56,046 nt of DNA from Curtobacterium sp. A7_M15. GTDB taxonomy: Bacteria > Actinomycetota > Actinomycetes > Actinomycetales > Microbacteriaceae. The DNA is taken from contig NZ_JAUZED010000011.1 of assembly GCF_030705415.1 (NCBI RefSeq), forward strand, positions 1 to 56,046. Direction: 5' to 3'. Both the position numbers and the translations under genes were made by a program. Positions 23,865 to 32,966 of the stretch are shown here, piece after piece; the first letter of the stretch is position 1; each line of letters begins with the position of its first letter. The notes beneath the pieces are model-generated. The model saw only the letters and a program-made list of their open reading frames with translations. It ran no database searches and was not told the origin of the DNA.

Positions 23865-24506
23865 GTGCTCCCGCCCGAGATGTCCGTCGACGACGCGGTC
23901 GACCGCGCGGTCCGGCTCGCCGCGGACGGCCCGCGCACCGTGCTCGGCATCGCCGGTGCCCCCGGTGCCGGCAAGTCGACGCTGGCTCGTCGGATCGTGG
24001 CCGAGGTGGACGCGGTCCACGGCACCGGGACCGCGGTGCAGGTCCCGATGGACGGGTTCCACCTGGCGAACGCGGCGCTGGACGCTCTCGGACGCCACGA
24101 CCGCAAGGGCGCGATCGACACGTTCGACGGCGACGGCTACGTCGCGCTCGTCCGACGGCTGGTCGCCGGGGACGACACCGTGGTCTGGGCACCGGACTTC
24201 GACCGACGCGTCGACGAGCCCGTCGCGGGCAGCATCGCCGTCCCGCGGCGCACCCGGCTCGTGGTGTCCGAGGGGAACTACCTGCTCGACGACGGTGAGC
24301 CCTGGGCGGCGCTCGCGGACCTCTTCACCGAGACGTGGTTCTGCGCCGTGGACGACACGGTGCGTCTCGATCGTCTGGTGGGCCGGCACATGCGACACGG
24401 TCGCGACCACGAGGCGGCCCGCACCTGGGCGGTCGAGGTCGACGGCGTGAACGCGGCGAGGGTCGCACCCACGGTGATCCGCGCCTCCAGGACCGTGCGG
24501 ACCTGA
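23865..24506 (+). CDS. P-loop nucleoside/sugar kinase, uridine-kinase-like
   Basis: 213-residue ATP-dependent kinase of the uridine kinase/pantothenate-kinase-like group. Walker A GAPGAGKST lies at residues 31-39. VPMDGFHLANAALDALGRHDRKGAIDTFD carries the substrate-region Asp, VVSEGNYLLDD is the Walker B-like strand, and RLVGRHMRHGRD the lid. The GTG at 23865 has AGGA seven bases upstream; ATG 23880 is an alternative. The last codons include a near copy of the 3-prime repeat motif (24476-24488, one mismatch). Substrate unknown. Confidence 0.85.
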   Translation: MLPPEMSVDDAVDRAVRLAADGPRTVLGIAGAPGAGKSTLARRIVAEVDAVHGTGTAVQVPMDGFHLANAALDALGRHDRKGAIDTFDGDGYVALVRRLVAGDDTVVWAPDFDRRVDEPVAGSIAVPRRTRLVVSEGNYLLDDGEPWAALADLFTETWFCAVDDTVRLDRLVGRHMRHGRDHEAARTWAVEVDGVNAARVAPTVIRASRTVRT

Positions 24507-24543
24507 CCACGAGACCACGGCGACGACCACGACAGGAGCGACC

Positions 24544-25377
24544 ATGACCATCGCACTCACCGGCGCGACCGGCAAGATCGGCGGCGCCGTGGCGCGCGCC
24601 CTGGCGGACGACGGGGTGCCGTTCCGGATGATCGTGCGGGACGCCTCCCGGGCGCCGGAACTCCCCGGAGCCGAGGTCGCGGTCGCGTCGTTCGGTGACG
24701 CCGAAGCGAGTCGCGCGGCGCTCGAGGGCGTCGACCTGCTGCTCATGGTCTCCGGCGCCGAGGCGGTGGACCGTCTCGCCCAGCACCGCACGTTCGTCTC
24801 CGCTGCCGCGACGGCCGGCGTCCGGCACGTGGTCTACACGTCGTTCGTGGGCGCGGCGGCGGACGCGACCTTCACGCTCGGCCGCGACCACTGGGCGACC
24901 GAGGAGGCGATCCGCGCGACCTCGATGGCACACACGTTCCTGCGCGACTCGTTCTACCTGGACTTCGTCGAGGACCTGGTCGGCGAGGACGGCGTGATCC
25001 GGGGACCGGCGGGCGACGGTGCCATGGCGGCGGTCGCCCGGGCCGACGTGGCGCGGGTCGCGACCGAGGTCCTGCGGAACCCGGCGGCACACCTCGACCG
25101 CACCTACGAGCTGACCGGACCGTCCGCGATCACCCTCGCCGAGGCCGCGGCCACCGTCTCCGAGGTCCGTGGGCGCGAGGTCTCGTACCACCCGGAGACG
25201 CTCGCAGAGGCGTACGCCTCACGCGCCAAGTGGGACCCCGAGCCGTGGCAGGCGGACGCGTGGGTGAGCACCTACACGGCGATCGCCGAAGGAGCGCTCG
25301 CGCGGGTGTCGGGCGACGTCGAGCGCGTCACGGGGCGCCCACCGATGTCGCTGCGCGAGGTGCTGCTCGTCGGCTGA
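24544..25377 (+). CDS. NmrA-like NAD(P)-binding oxidoreductase (QOR2-type)
   Basis: 277-residue Rossmann-fold protein: TGATGKIGGAVARAL (residues 6-20), HVVYTSFVGAAADATF, LRDSFYLDFVEDLVG and YELTGPSAITLAEAAATVSEVRGREVSYH, the pattern of the NmrA/QOR2 atypical SDR group. These act as quinone reductases or redox sensors. It follows the kinase by 37 bases. The 3-prime end overlaps the convergent glycosyltransferase gene by 50 bases. Confidence 0.87.
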   Translation: MTIALTGATGKIGGAVARALADDGVPFRMIVRDASRAPELPGAEVAVASFGDAEASRAALEGVDLLLMVSGAEAVDRLAQHRTFVSAAATAGVRHVVYTSFVGAAADATFTLGRDHWATEEAIRATSMAHTFLRDSFYLDFVEDLVGEDGVIRGPAGDGAMAAVARADVARVATEVLRNPAAHLDRTYELTGPSAITLAEAAATVSEVRGREVSYHPETLAEAYASRAKWDPEPWQADAWVSTYTAIAEGALARVSGDVERVTGRPPMSLREVLLVG

Positions 25378-27514
25378 CCCACCCACCGTCGACGAAGCGG
25401 TCGCCAGCGCGCTCGTCGGAGCGGTCGCTGAAGCGCTCGTCGGAGCGGTCGCCGAAGCGTGGGCGGCGCGGCACGACCGGCCCGCCCAGCCGGTCCACGG
25501 ACCGGCCCGGCAGCCCGCACCGCCACACCGTCCACCCGACGTCCGTCACCGCCCACGGATGCGCCGGCACCCTGGCCCCCGGGTCGACGTCGGCGACTGC
25601 CCGGCACCCGCCCGCCAGCGCCGCACGCAACACCGGATCGGTCCGGGGCGCGCCGGCCTGCACCACGAGCACGCGGAGCCCGCCGGCGATCCGCTGCCGC
25701 ACCTGCTGCGCCGTGAACACCGGCACCGTCCCCGAGAAGCCGCCGTCGGTCAGCACCGGCAGCCCCGTCGCGTCGATCAGGGGCGACGAGATGCGCCAGG
25801 TGTCGGTGAGGAACAGCGGCACCGAGTCGCGGTACCCGTCGAGGCGCCGTGCCGTCCGTACGAGGTGCCGGAACACGACCGGGTACGGCGCGGAGGAACC
25901 GCCCCACGGGTCCGGCCGTGAGACGCGGAAGGCCTCGGCCCGACCGTCCGGACTCCGCCAACGCGGGATCCACGAGCCGACGGAGGCGTCGCTCCCGCTC
26001 CCGTCACGAGCGGCGTCGAGCGCCTGCAGCGAGAAGGCCGCGGGACCGGCGACGAGGGCGAGTCCGGCCGCGAGGGCGATCGCGGTCCGGGAGGCGCGGT
26101 GCCGGCCCGGCCCGCGCGTCCCCTCCCAGCGCGGTCGCCACAGGAGCGCGACCACCGTCGCGAGCACGGCTGCGGCACCGACGGCGACGGCCAGCGTCGC
26201 GAGGACCGCCGGCATCGCAGCACCACGGGCCAGGAACGCCCACCACGCGAGCTGTGCGGCTGCGAGGAGCACGGGCACCGCGCGCAGCCACGCCGACTGT
26301 GCCCGGACGAGCCCCACCGCGCCCCGCCATCCCAGCGCTGCGAGGACGGCGAGCTGCACGCCGACCGCCGCGACGTAGGCGGTGTGCGGCACCTTCGCCA
26401 CCGAGAGGACGACGGCGGCCGTGACGAGCCACACCGTGACGACGAGGAGCGTGGCCGACCCGGCTCGCGTGTCGAACGCCCGACCGGTGACGCTGCCGAC
26501 GCGTGCACCGGACCGGCGGACGAGGAGCAGGACGATCGCGAGCACGACGGCGAACACCGCTGCGGGGAGGAGCCAGGCGACCTGTGACGCGAGGTGCGGC
26601 TCGAGGAGCTTCGTCACGCCCCCCGGGCCACCGAGGCGTGTCGGGCGGCCAGCGGGACCCTCGGTCGTGCTGACGGAGCCGGGTACCGCTCCCGGGAGGA
26701 ACCGGTCGATGCCGTTGTAGCCGAACACCATCGCGAACGGGCTGTCGTCGGTCGAGCCGTCGATCCACGGACGAGCACCGGACGGGGTGAGTGCCAGCCC
26801 GACCACCCACGCGAGCGACGCTGCCACCGACACCGCACCGAGGACGACGACGCGACGGACCCGGACAACGACGCCGAGCCGGGCACCGTCCCGCCCGGCC
26901 GTGGCGACGAGGGTGCCGAGCAGCAGCGCCGGCAACACGAACCACGCCTGGAGCATCTTCGCCTGGAACCCGACGCCCACCGCGAGCCCGGCGGCGACGA
27001 GTGGCCACCACCGGCCCGTGATCGCCGCGTGCTGCCAGCAGAGCAGGGCGACCGCCAGGGCCGCCGTGACCATGCCGTCCTCCATCGGGTGGGCGAACAT
27101 CGACACGAAGATCGGCGTCGTGGCTGCTGCACCCGCGGCGACGAGCCCCGTCCCGACCCCGGCCCACCGCAGTCCGACGAGCGAGCAGGCCCACAGCGTG
27201 ACCAGGCCCTCGACGACCTGGGGGAGGGCGAGTGCCGCGGTGGAGTCGCCGAACAACCGGATGCTGAGCGCCTGGGGGACGGCGAACCCGCTGAGCTTGT
27301 CGAGGGTCACGGTCGCGGAGGGGTCGAACGCGCCGGAGAAGAGCGCCGGCCACGACTCGGACATCGACCGGGCGGACGCCTCGTAGAAGCCGGAGTCACC
27401 GCCTCGCGCCAGGTTCCACCCGAGCAGCACCGTCATGCCGGCTGCGATCAGGAGCAGGGCGCAGCGTGCGGCGAGGGGCTGGTCCCGCCACCGTGCGGGT
27501 CGTCGAGTGTCCAC
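25328..27514 (-). CDS. PMT/ArnT-type membrane glycosyltransferase (YkcB-like)
   Basis: 728-residue polytopic membrane enzyme that uses polyprenyl-phosphate sugars to modify extracytoplasmic targets. The acidic motif GDSGFYEASARSMSESW is followed by FDPSATVTLDKLSGFAVPQALSIRLFG (the family F-D-P...D-K-x2 segment), then about 11 membrane helices and an extracytoplasmic C-terminal domain. The GTG at 27514 has GGAGG almost touching it, so the true start is uncertain. The last 50 or so residues are a repetitive tail (GDRSDERFSDRSDERAGDR) from a 24-base tandem repeat and overlap the convergent gene; they are probably not part of the fold. Confidence 0.85.
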   Translation of the reverse strand: MDTRRPARWRDQPLAARCALLLIAAGMTVLLGWNLARGGDSGFYEASARSMSESWPALFSGAFDPSATVTLDKLSGFAVPQALSIRLFGDSTAALALPQVVEGLVTLWACSLVGLRWAGVGTGLVAAGAAATTPIFVSMFAHPMEDGMVTAALAVALLCWQHAAITGRWWPLVAAGLAVGVGFQAKMLQAWFVLPALLLGTLVATAGRDGARLGVVVRVRRVVVLGAVSVAASLAWVVGLALTPSGARPWIDGSTDDSPFAMVFGYNGIDRFLPGAVPGSVSTTEGPAGRPTRLGGPGGVTKLLEPHLASQVAWLLPAAVFAVVLAIVLLLVRRSGARVGSVTGRAFDTRAGSATLLVVTVWLVTAAVVLSVAKVPHTAYVAAVGVQLAVLAALGWRGAVGLVRAQSAWLRAVPVLLAAAQLAWWAFLARGAAMPAVLATLAVAVGAAAVLATVVALLWRPRWEGTRGPGRHRASRTAIALAAGLALVAGPAAFSLQALDAARDGSGSDASVGSWIPRWRSPDGRAEAFRVSRPDPWGGSSAPYPVVFRHLVRTARRLDGYRDSVPLFLTDTWRISSPLIDATGLPVLTDGGFSGTVPVFTAQQVRQRIAGGLRVLVVQAGAPRTDPVLRAALAGGCRAVADVDPGARVPAHPWAVTDVGWTVWRCGLPGRSVDRLGGPVVPRRPRFGDRSDERFSDRSDERAGDRFVDGGWVSRRAAPRAATSVGAP
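25409..25456. repeat. 24-base tandem repeat, two copies, in the glycosyltransferase tail
   Basis: Two 24-base units (25409-25432 and 25433-25456) differ at one base, with partial related sequence on both sides. They encode the SDER/GDR repeats at the C-terminus of the minus-strand glycosyltransferase, next to the convergent gene end. Confidence 0.9.
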
Positions 27515-27673
27515 CCTCCGGACCCTGGCCGCCCGGGATGACGGTGGACCGGGACCGTGCCACCAGCTCGCTCGGAAGTCACCAGCGGCGCTGAGACGAC
27601 GTGCGGGCGCGACCGGGCGTCACCAGGCGTTCCCCGGTCGAACCGGAACGCGGTCTCAGGGCGGTGCCCGGGT

Positions 27674-28957
27674 TCAGGCGACCCGGCGGGCCGCGAACGT
27701 CCCCACGACCCCGAGGGTCAGCACCGCGACGAGCACGACGAGCAACGGAGCCGTCCAGTCGCCGGTGACCCCGTGCAACGAACCGGCGACGAGCGGTCCG
27801 GCGGAACCGAGCAGGTACCCGCCGCCCTGCACGAACGCGGACATCCGCCGGGCATCGGCGTCGCTCGACACGATCCGGACGATGACGATGAAGATGACCG
27901 TGATGCCGCCGCCCTGCGCTGCTCCGCCGAGGACGGACCAGAGCAGCCAGAGCTGCGGGGCGAACAGCAGCCCGAGCGGCATGGCGAGCCAGAGGAACGC
28001 GACGAGGGCGATGATCGCCCGGGGACGCCACCGCGCCGCGAGCACCGGGACACCCAGCGCCCCGACGACCGCGAGGATCTGGAACACCGACGAGCTCGCG
28101 CCCGAGGACGCCTTCGAGAAGCCGATCTCGTCGTGCAGCAGGGTCGGGATCCAGGCCGTGAGCGCGTAGTACGAGAACGCCTGCCCGCCGAACGCGAGCG
28201 TCAGCCCCCAGGTGATGAGCCGTCGAGCCGGGCGCACGGGAGCGGGTGCCGCACCGCCGTCGACCGTGCGGATCGCACCCGTGCCGAGCACCTGGTCGAT
28301 CGGTCCCGTCTCGGCGACCGGCTCGGACGCCGCCGGGCGGAGCCACGCCGCACGGGGGCCGACGGCGTACGTCCAGGCCAGACCGGCCACCACGGCGAAC
28401 ACGGCCCAGATCGCGATCGCGACCGGCCAGCCCCAGCTCGCGGCGATCGGCGCCGTGCCGAGCGAGGTGATCATCGACCCGACGTTGAGCGCGGACGTGT
28501 ACACGCCGGTGACCAGACCGACCCGCTCGGGCGAGGTGTCCCGACGGATCACGACCGGGATCACCACGTTGCCGATCGTGATGCCGATGCCGATCACCGC
28601 GGTGCCGACGAGCAGGGCCGTGGACGAGGGCAGCGAGCGAACGACGGTGCCGACGAGGACGACGACGAGCGAGAGCGACACCGCACGCTCGGGGTCGGCC
28701 TTCGCGATGACCCAGCTGGCGAACGGCGTCGCGAGCGCGAAGCAGAGGACCGGGATCGTCGTCAGCAGGCCGGCGACCGTGGCGGTCAGGCCGAGGTCGG
28801 CGCGGACGTCGCCGATGACCGGCGCCGTGGCGACGATCGGACCGCGGAAGTTCAGTGCGATGAGGACGATGGCCGCCGGCAGCAGCCAGGCGGCACCACG
28901 CAGTCCCGCCGCGGTCCGGCCGCCCGCACGGCCGTGCCCGCCCGCCCCGGTCGTCAC
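27674..28957 (-). CDS. MFS transporter, CynX/NimT family
   Basis: 427-residue membrane transporter with about 12 helices. Near the N-terminus IVLIALNFRGPIVATAPVIGDVRADLGLT is the CynX/NimT signature, followed by LCFALATPFASWVIAK. This group exports or imports small anions and drug-like compounds (cyanate, nitroimidazole). GTG at 28957 overlaps the HAD phosphatase stop as GTGA, so it is co-translated with it. Substrate unknown. Confidence 0.88.
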   Translation of the reverse strand: MTTGAGGHGRAGGRTAAGLRGAAWLLPAAIVLIALNFRGPIVATAPVIGDVRADLGLTATVAGLLTTIPVLCFALATPFASWVIAKADPERAVSLSLVVVLVGTVVRSLPSSTALLVGTAVIGIGITIGNVVIPVVIRRDTSPERVGLVTGVYTSALNVGSMITSLGTAPIAASWGWPVAIAIWAVFAVVAGLAWTYAVGPRAAWLRPAASEPVAETGPIDQVLGTGAIRTVDGGAAPAPVRPARRLITWGLTLAFGGQAFSYYALTAWIPTLLHDEIGFSKASSGASSSVFQILAVVGALGVPVLAARWRPRAIIALVAFLWLAMPLGLLFAPQLWLLWSVLGGAAQGGGITVIFIVIVRIVSSDADARRMSAFVQGGGYLLGSAGPLVAGSLHGVTGDWTAPLLVVLVAVLTLGVVGTFAARRVA

Positions 28958-29616
28958 GAGGACGGCAACAGGATCGGGAGCAGGTCCAGCGGCGTCGCAG
29001 CCTGGGCGATGGTGCCATCGGCCTCGGCGGGGGAGCCGTAGCCCCACTCGGCGAAGATCGCCGGCACCCCGTGCACGGCCGCCCCCTGGACGTCGTGCAG
29101 GCGGTCCCCGATCAGTACCGGTCGGCTGGTGTCGAACCCGCGGGCGTCGAGGCGGCGCAGCGCTTCCTCGACCACGTCGGCCTTCGAGGAGCGGACCTCG
29201 TCGTCGCTCGCGCCCGTGATGACGTCGATGTCGCCGGTGAGGCCGTAGTGCTCGAGGATGTACGTCGCCGGCGTCTCGGGCTTGCTCGTCGCCGTCGAGA
29301 TCGGCAGCCCGGCGTCGTGCAGGGTGCGCAGGACGACGTCGATCCCGGGGAACATCGCCGAGTCGAGGGCACCGTGCGACAGGTAGTGCTCGCGGTAGAC
29401 GGCGAGCGTGTGTTCGGCCTGCGCCTCGTCCATGCCCATCGCGTCGCGGAAGGTGTCGAGGATCGGCGGACCGACGAACGACATGAGCGTCGCGTGGTCC
29501 GGCACGGGGACGCCGACGACGCGGAACGTGTGCGTCATGCTCTCGAGGATGCCGGGAGCGGAGTCGCTGATGGTGCCGTCGAGGTCGAAGAGGATGGCGG
29601 AGAACGGGCGCGTCAT
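28954..29616 (-). CDS. HAD-superfamily hydrolase, phosphoglycolate-phosphatase-like
   Basis: 220-residue cytoplasmic phosphatase. Motif I is FDLDGT with nucleophile Asp10 and Asp12. A helical cap with FVGPPILDTF follows. Motif II is the Ser/Thr of TATSKPE, motif III a Lys in SSKADVV, and motif IV GDRLHDVQGA. The FVGPPL-type cap is typical of Gph/PpaX-like enzymes. ATG at 29616. It is coupled to the MFS gene downstream. Confidence 0.9.
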   Translation of the reverse strand: MTRPFSAILFDLDGTISDSAPGILESMTHTFRVVGVPVPDHATLMSFVGPPILDTFRDAMGMDEAQAEHTLAVYREHYLSHGALDSAMFPGIDVVLRTLHDAGLPISTATSKPETPATYILEHYGLTGDIDVITGASDDEVRSSKADVVEEALRRLDARGFDTSRPVLIGDRLHDVQGAAVHGVPAIFAEWGYGSPAEADGTIAQAATPLDLLPILLPSS

Positions 29617-29682
29617 GACCGTCCCAGCCTAGTCGGGCGGTCGACGCGACCACCCGGCGGGCGCGAGGTCCCCGCCGGACGC

Positions 29683-29695
29683 GACCCGCGCCTCC
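29683..29695 (-). repeat. 3-prime-end repeat element, copy 4
   Basis: GACCCGCGCCTCC on the + strand, 11 bases beyond the stop of the minus-strand nucS gene, in the 90-base gap before the HAD gene. On the nucS transcript it reads GGAGGCGCGGGTC. Confidence 0.45.
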
Positions 29696-29706
29696 TGGAA
29701 GGCCGC

Positions 29707-30402
29707 TCAGAAGAGGCGGGTGTGCCCGCCCTCGATGCCCCGCATCGCGTCGTAGTCGAGGACGAGGACCCGGATGCCGCGGTCCTCGGCGAGGGTGCGC
29801 GCCTGCGGTGCCACCGTCTGCGCCGCGAGCACGCCCTGCACCGGACGGAGCAGCGGATCGCGGTTCATGAGCTCGAGGTACCGGGTGAGCTGCTCGACCG
29901 CGTCGATGTTCGCGTTCCGCTTCATCTCGACGGCGACGCTCGCTCCGGCGTCGTCGCGGGCGAGGATGTCCACCGGTCCGATCGCCGTCATGTACTCGCG
30001 GCGGACCAGCGTGTGGCCGTCGCCGAGGAGCTCGATCTGCTCCGCGAGGAGCTGTTGCAGGTGCGCCTCGACCCCGTCCTTGACGAGCCCCGGATCGACG
30101 CCGAGGTCGTGGGTCTGGTCCGCGATGACCTCGTGGATCGACACGATGAGGCGGTCCTGGGTCTTCTTCTGCGTGACCGTCCAGACCTGGGTGATGCCAC
30201 CCAGGCTCTGCTCCTCGTCCGGCTCGGTGATCTCGATCGAGCACGGCGGGCTCATCCAGTTGAGCGGCTTGTAGCTGCCGCCGTCGGAGTGGACGAGCAG
30301 CGATCCGTCGGCCTTCAGCATGAGCAGACGGGTCGCGAGCGGCAGGTGGGCGGAGAGCCGGCCCGCGTAGTCGACGGAGCAGCGGGCGATGACGAGACGC
30401 AC
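29707..30402 (-). CDS. nucS: Mismatch-specific endonuclease NucS (EndoMS)
   Basis: 231-residue endonuclease of the non-canonical actinobacterial mismatch repair pathway; it cuts both strands at G-T, G-G and T-T mismatches. The N-terminal domain starts [21 protein letters not shown]. The catalytic core has Asp145 in GPVDILARD, then Glu159 and Lys161 in VAVEMKRN. The C-terminus (GGHTRLF) matches the sliding-clamp-binding tail seen in the family. Full length. GTG at 30402. It stands at the head of the minus-strand group after the MFS gene. Confidence 0.95.
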   Translation of the reverse strand: MRLVIARCSVDYAGRLSAHLPLATRLLMLKADGSLLVHSDGGSYKPLNWMSPPCSIEITEPDEEQSLGGITQVWTVTQKKTQDRLIVSIHEVIADQTHDLGVDPGLVKDGVEAHLQQLLAEQIELLGDGHTLVRREYMTAIGPVDILARDDAGASVAVEMKRNANIDAVEQLTRYLELMNRDPLLRPVQGVLAAQTVAPQARTLAEDRGIRVLVLDYDAMRGIEGGHTRLF

Positions 30403-30411
30403 CCGGAGAGC

Positions 30412-31692
30412 CTAACCGGACTGCTGGCCCTGGAGGCGCGGCTCGCCCCCGCCGTCCACGTCACCACCCCGACGGGTCGGCCGGGCGGCGGCGCCGCGCT
30501 CACGGGCGGCACCGGACGCCAGCCCCGCCGCGATGATGAACACGAAGACCACCAGGAGCGCGCCGAGCAGCCCCACGTGCTCGCCGAGGAACCCGATGAG
30601 CGGCGGTCCCGCGAGGAACGCCACGTACCCGATCGTCGCGACGGCGCTGACCCGGGCGGCGGCGGTCCGGGGGTCGTCCGCCGCGGCGGACATGCCCATC
30701 GGGAAGCCGAGGCTCGCTCCGAGACCCCAGAGCACGACGCCGACGATCGCGAGCGGCACGTCGTCGATGAAGATGAGCATGCCGAGGCCGACGACCGCGA
30801 CGGCCGCGCTGGTGCGGAGGACGGGCACCCGCCCGAACCGGTCGATGAGCGGGCTGCCGGCCACTCGGCCGACCGTCATCGCGGCGAGGAACACCGTGAG
30901 GACGGCGGCGCCGGCGGCGTTGTCGAGGCCGTGCCCGTCGATCATCGCCAGCGGCAGCCAGTCGTTCGCCGATCCCTCGGCCAGTGCCATTCCGAGGACG
31001 ATCACGCCGATGAGCAGGGTGGACGGCTGGGCCCAGACCTGCCAGCGACCCACCGGCGTCGGCACCGGGCTGGTGTCGGTGGCGACGTGCTCCTCGAAGC
31101 GGTGCTCGTCCTGGAAGCGCGTCACGGCGACGAGCATCGCGGCGCTCGTGACGACGACGAGGACGACGAAGTGCCACGCGACGGGGATCCCGAGCGCTTC
31201 GGCGAGGGCACCGAGCCCGGCGCCGGCGAGGGTGCCGAGGCTGAACGCGGCGTGGAACAGCGGCATGATCGTCCGGCCGCCGGCCTTCTCGGCCGCGGCG
31301 CCGGACACGTTCATGGACACGTCGCACAGGCCGTTGCCGAAGCCGAACGCGATGAGCGCGATCCAGATGGCGGCGAAGCCCCACCCGAGGGAGACCGCGA
31401 CGCCCGCGAACACCATCCCGACGGCGAGGCACGCGGCGGCGACCTGGACACCACGGCGGGCCCCGAGCTTCGCCACGATGTGCCCGGCGAAGGTCAGCCC
31501 GCCGATCGAGCCGACCGCCATGCCGAGCACGAGCAGTCCCATCTCGAAGGTGCTCGCTCCGAGGGAGTCGCGGACGCTCGGGATCCGGCCGAGCCAGGTC
31601 GCGATGTCGAGGCCGGACAGGGTGAACACGACGAAGACCGCGGTGACCCAGGCCCGTGTCGAGGGGGTGGTGCGGGCGGACGTCGTCGTCAT
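30412..31692 (-). CDS. MFS transporter, YbjJ-like
   Basis: 426-residue transporter with about 12 membrane helices: VFTLSGLDIATWLGRIPSVRDSLGAS at the N-terminus, AGHIVAKLGARRGV, GSANDWLPLAMIDGHG, SASLGFPMGMSAAADDP-like loop near the C-terminus. It is a close relative of the frameshifted gene at 18425-19625. It lies divergent from a LacI regulator with a perfect operator between them, so its expression is probably substrate-induced (sugar-like ligand). The last 30 or so residues are Arg/Gly-rich and translate a variant of the 3-prime repeat (30432-30444), suggesting a lost stop. Confidence 0.9.
   Translation of the reverse strand: MTTTSARTTPSTRAWVTAVFVVFTLSGLDIATWLGRIPSVRDSLGASTFEMGLLVLGMAVGSIGGLTFAGHIVAKLGARRGVQVAAACLAVGMVFAGVAVSLGWGFAAIWIALIAFGFGNGLCDVSMNVSGAAAEKAGGRTIMPLFHAAFSLGTLAGAGLGALAEALGIPVAWHFVVLVVVTSAAMLVAVTRFQDEHRFEEHVATDTSPVPTPVGRWQVWAQPSTLLIGVIVLGMALAEGSANDWLPLAMIDGHGLDNAAGAAVLTVFLAAMTVGRVAGSPLIDRFGRVPVLRTSAAVAVVGLGMLIFIDDVPLAIVGVVLWGLGASLGFPMGMSAAADDPRTAAARVSAVATIGYVAFLAGPPLIGFLGEHVGLLGALLVVFVFIIAAGLASGAARERGAAARPTRRGGDVDGGGEPRLQGQQSG
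30432..30444 (-). repeat. 3-prime-end repeat element, variant copy inside the MFS gene end
   Basis: GGAGGCGCGGCTC, one base different from the other copies. It lies within the last codons of the MFS gene, encoding part of its unusual tail. Confidence 0.3.
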
Positions 31693-31740
31693 GGTGGTCC
31701 CATCGTGCTTCGCTGCGGTGCTGCCGTGCGTGTCGCGGCC

Positions 31741-31760
31741 CGGTCGAATCGATTCGACCG
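31741..31760. promoter_or_regulatory. Perfect 20-base palindrome, LacI-family operator
   Basis: CGGTCGAATCGATTCGACCG is a complete palindrome centred on the CG pair typical of LacI-family sites. It is 48 bases upstream of the MFS start and 25 bases upstream of the lacI-type ATG. It overlaps the expected -35 of the regulator promoter (-10 TACGCT at 31772-31777, leaderless start). A related site precedes the broken MFS gene at 18401. Confidence 0.9.
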
Positions 31761-31785
31761 CCGTTTCCGGCTACGCTAACGGGCG

Positions 31786-32946
31786 ATGGACGAACCGGCA
31801 ACAGGACCCGGCGCGTCGCGGACGGAGCACCACCGCGAGGACGCCGCCGATGCGGTCGCGGCCGGTCGCACTCCGGTGCGACCCCGTCGCCCCACCCTGT
31901 CCGCGGTGGCGCGTGCTGCCGGTGTCGCGCCCTCGACCGCCTCGCTCGCGTTCAGCGGCAGCGGCCCGGTCTCCGAGGAAGCGAAGGCCCGTGTGCTCGC
32001 GGCCGCTGCCGAGCTCGGGTACGGCGGCCCCGACCCTCGTGCCCGTTCCCTGCGCCGTGGTCGGTCCGGTGTCATCGGGGTCGTCATGGACGAGCGGCTG
32101 AGCGACGCGTTCCGCGACCCGGTCAACGTCCTGACGCTCGACGGCATCGCCGAGGTGGCCGGTGCCGCCGGTGCCTCGCTGCTGCTCGTCCGGAGTCCGC
32201 TCGACGACGAACAGGGTGCCGTCCCGCTCGTCGACGCCCCGATGGACGCCGTCGTCCTCGTCGGGTGCAACGTGCGGATCGACCCCGCGGTCGCCGTGCT
32301 CCGGCGGCGGCAGATCCCCGTCGTCGCGATCGAGGCGGACGACATCGAGGGTGCGGTGCCGATCCAGCTCGACAACCGCGAGGCCTCGCGTCGCGCGGCC
32401 GCCTTCCTGCGCGACCTCGGGCACGAGGCCGTCACGATCGTCTCGCTGCCCCTCGACGGCTCGCGTCGTCGCGGCCCGATCGACGCCGAGCGCGAGGCCG
32501 AGGGGATCGCGTTCACGTCCCTCGAGCGGCTGCGCGGGGTCCGGGGGGTCTTCCCGGACGCGGTCGCGCTCGAGGCGGCCGGCAGCTCCGTGGAAGAGGG
32601 CCGGATCGCCGGCACCGCGCTCTTCGCGGTCGACGGACCCCGGCCGACCGCGGTCGTCGCGCAGAGCGACGTCCTCGCCGTCGGGGTGATCTCGGCCGCG
32701 CTCGACGCCGGGCTCCGCGTGCCCGAGGACGTCAGCGTCGTCGGGTTCGACGGCATCACCGTGGACGACAGCCTCTTCCACCGCACCCGCATCCGGCAGC
32801 TGACCACGCTCGTGCAGCCGTTCGTGCAGAAGGGGCAGGCCGCAGCCCGTGCCGCCCTGGCGATGCTCGAGGGCGCCGAGCCCCAGCCGGCGGCGTTCCG
32901 CTCGGAGCTCCGCATCGGGGACACGACCGGACCCCCGCGGGCGTAG
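31786..32946 (+). CDS. LacI-family transcriptional regulator
   Basis: 386-residue repressor. A 36-residue polar N-terminal extension precedes the HTH (about 37-60, PTLSAVARAAGVAPSTASLAFSG) and hinge region (ARSLRRGRSGVIGVV). The periplasmic-binding-protein-like ligand domain ends with VPEDVSVVGFDGITVDDSLFHRTRIRQL. It binds the 31741-31760 palindrome by inference, controlling itself, the divergent MFS gene, and perhaps the frameshifted homologue at 18425. The effector is probably a sugar or nucleoside; not predictable. Confidence 0.93.
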   Translation: MDEPATGPGASRTEHHREDAADAVAAGRTPVRPRRPTLSAVARAAGVAPSTASLAFSGSGPVSEEAKARVLAAAAELGYGGPDPRARSLRRGRSGVIGVVMDERLSDAFRDPVNVLTLDGIAEVAGAAGASLLLVRSPLDDEQGAVPLVDAPMDAVVLVGCNVRIDPAVAVLRRRQIPVVAIEADDIEGAVPIQLDNREASRRAAAFLRDLGHEAVTIVSLPLDGSRRRGPIDAEREAEGIAFTSLERLRGVRGVFPDAVALEAAGSSVEEGRIAGTALFAVDGPRPTAVVAQSDVLAVGVISAALDAGLRVPEDVSVVGFDGITVDDSLFHRTRIRQLTTLVQPFVQKGQAAARAALAMLEGAEPQPAAFRSELRIGDTTGPPRA

Positions 32947-32966
32947 CGGGCCGGCACCGGGCGGCG

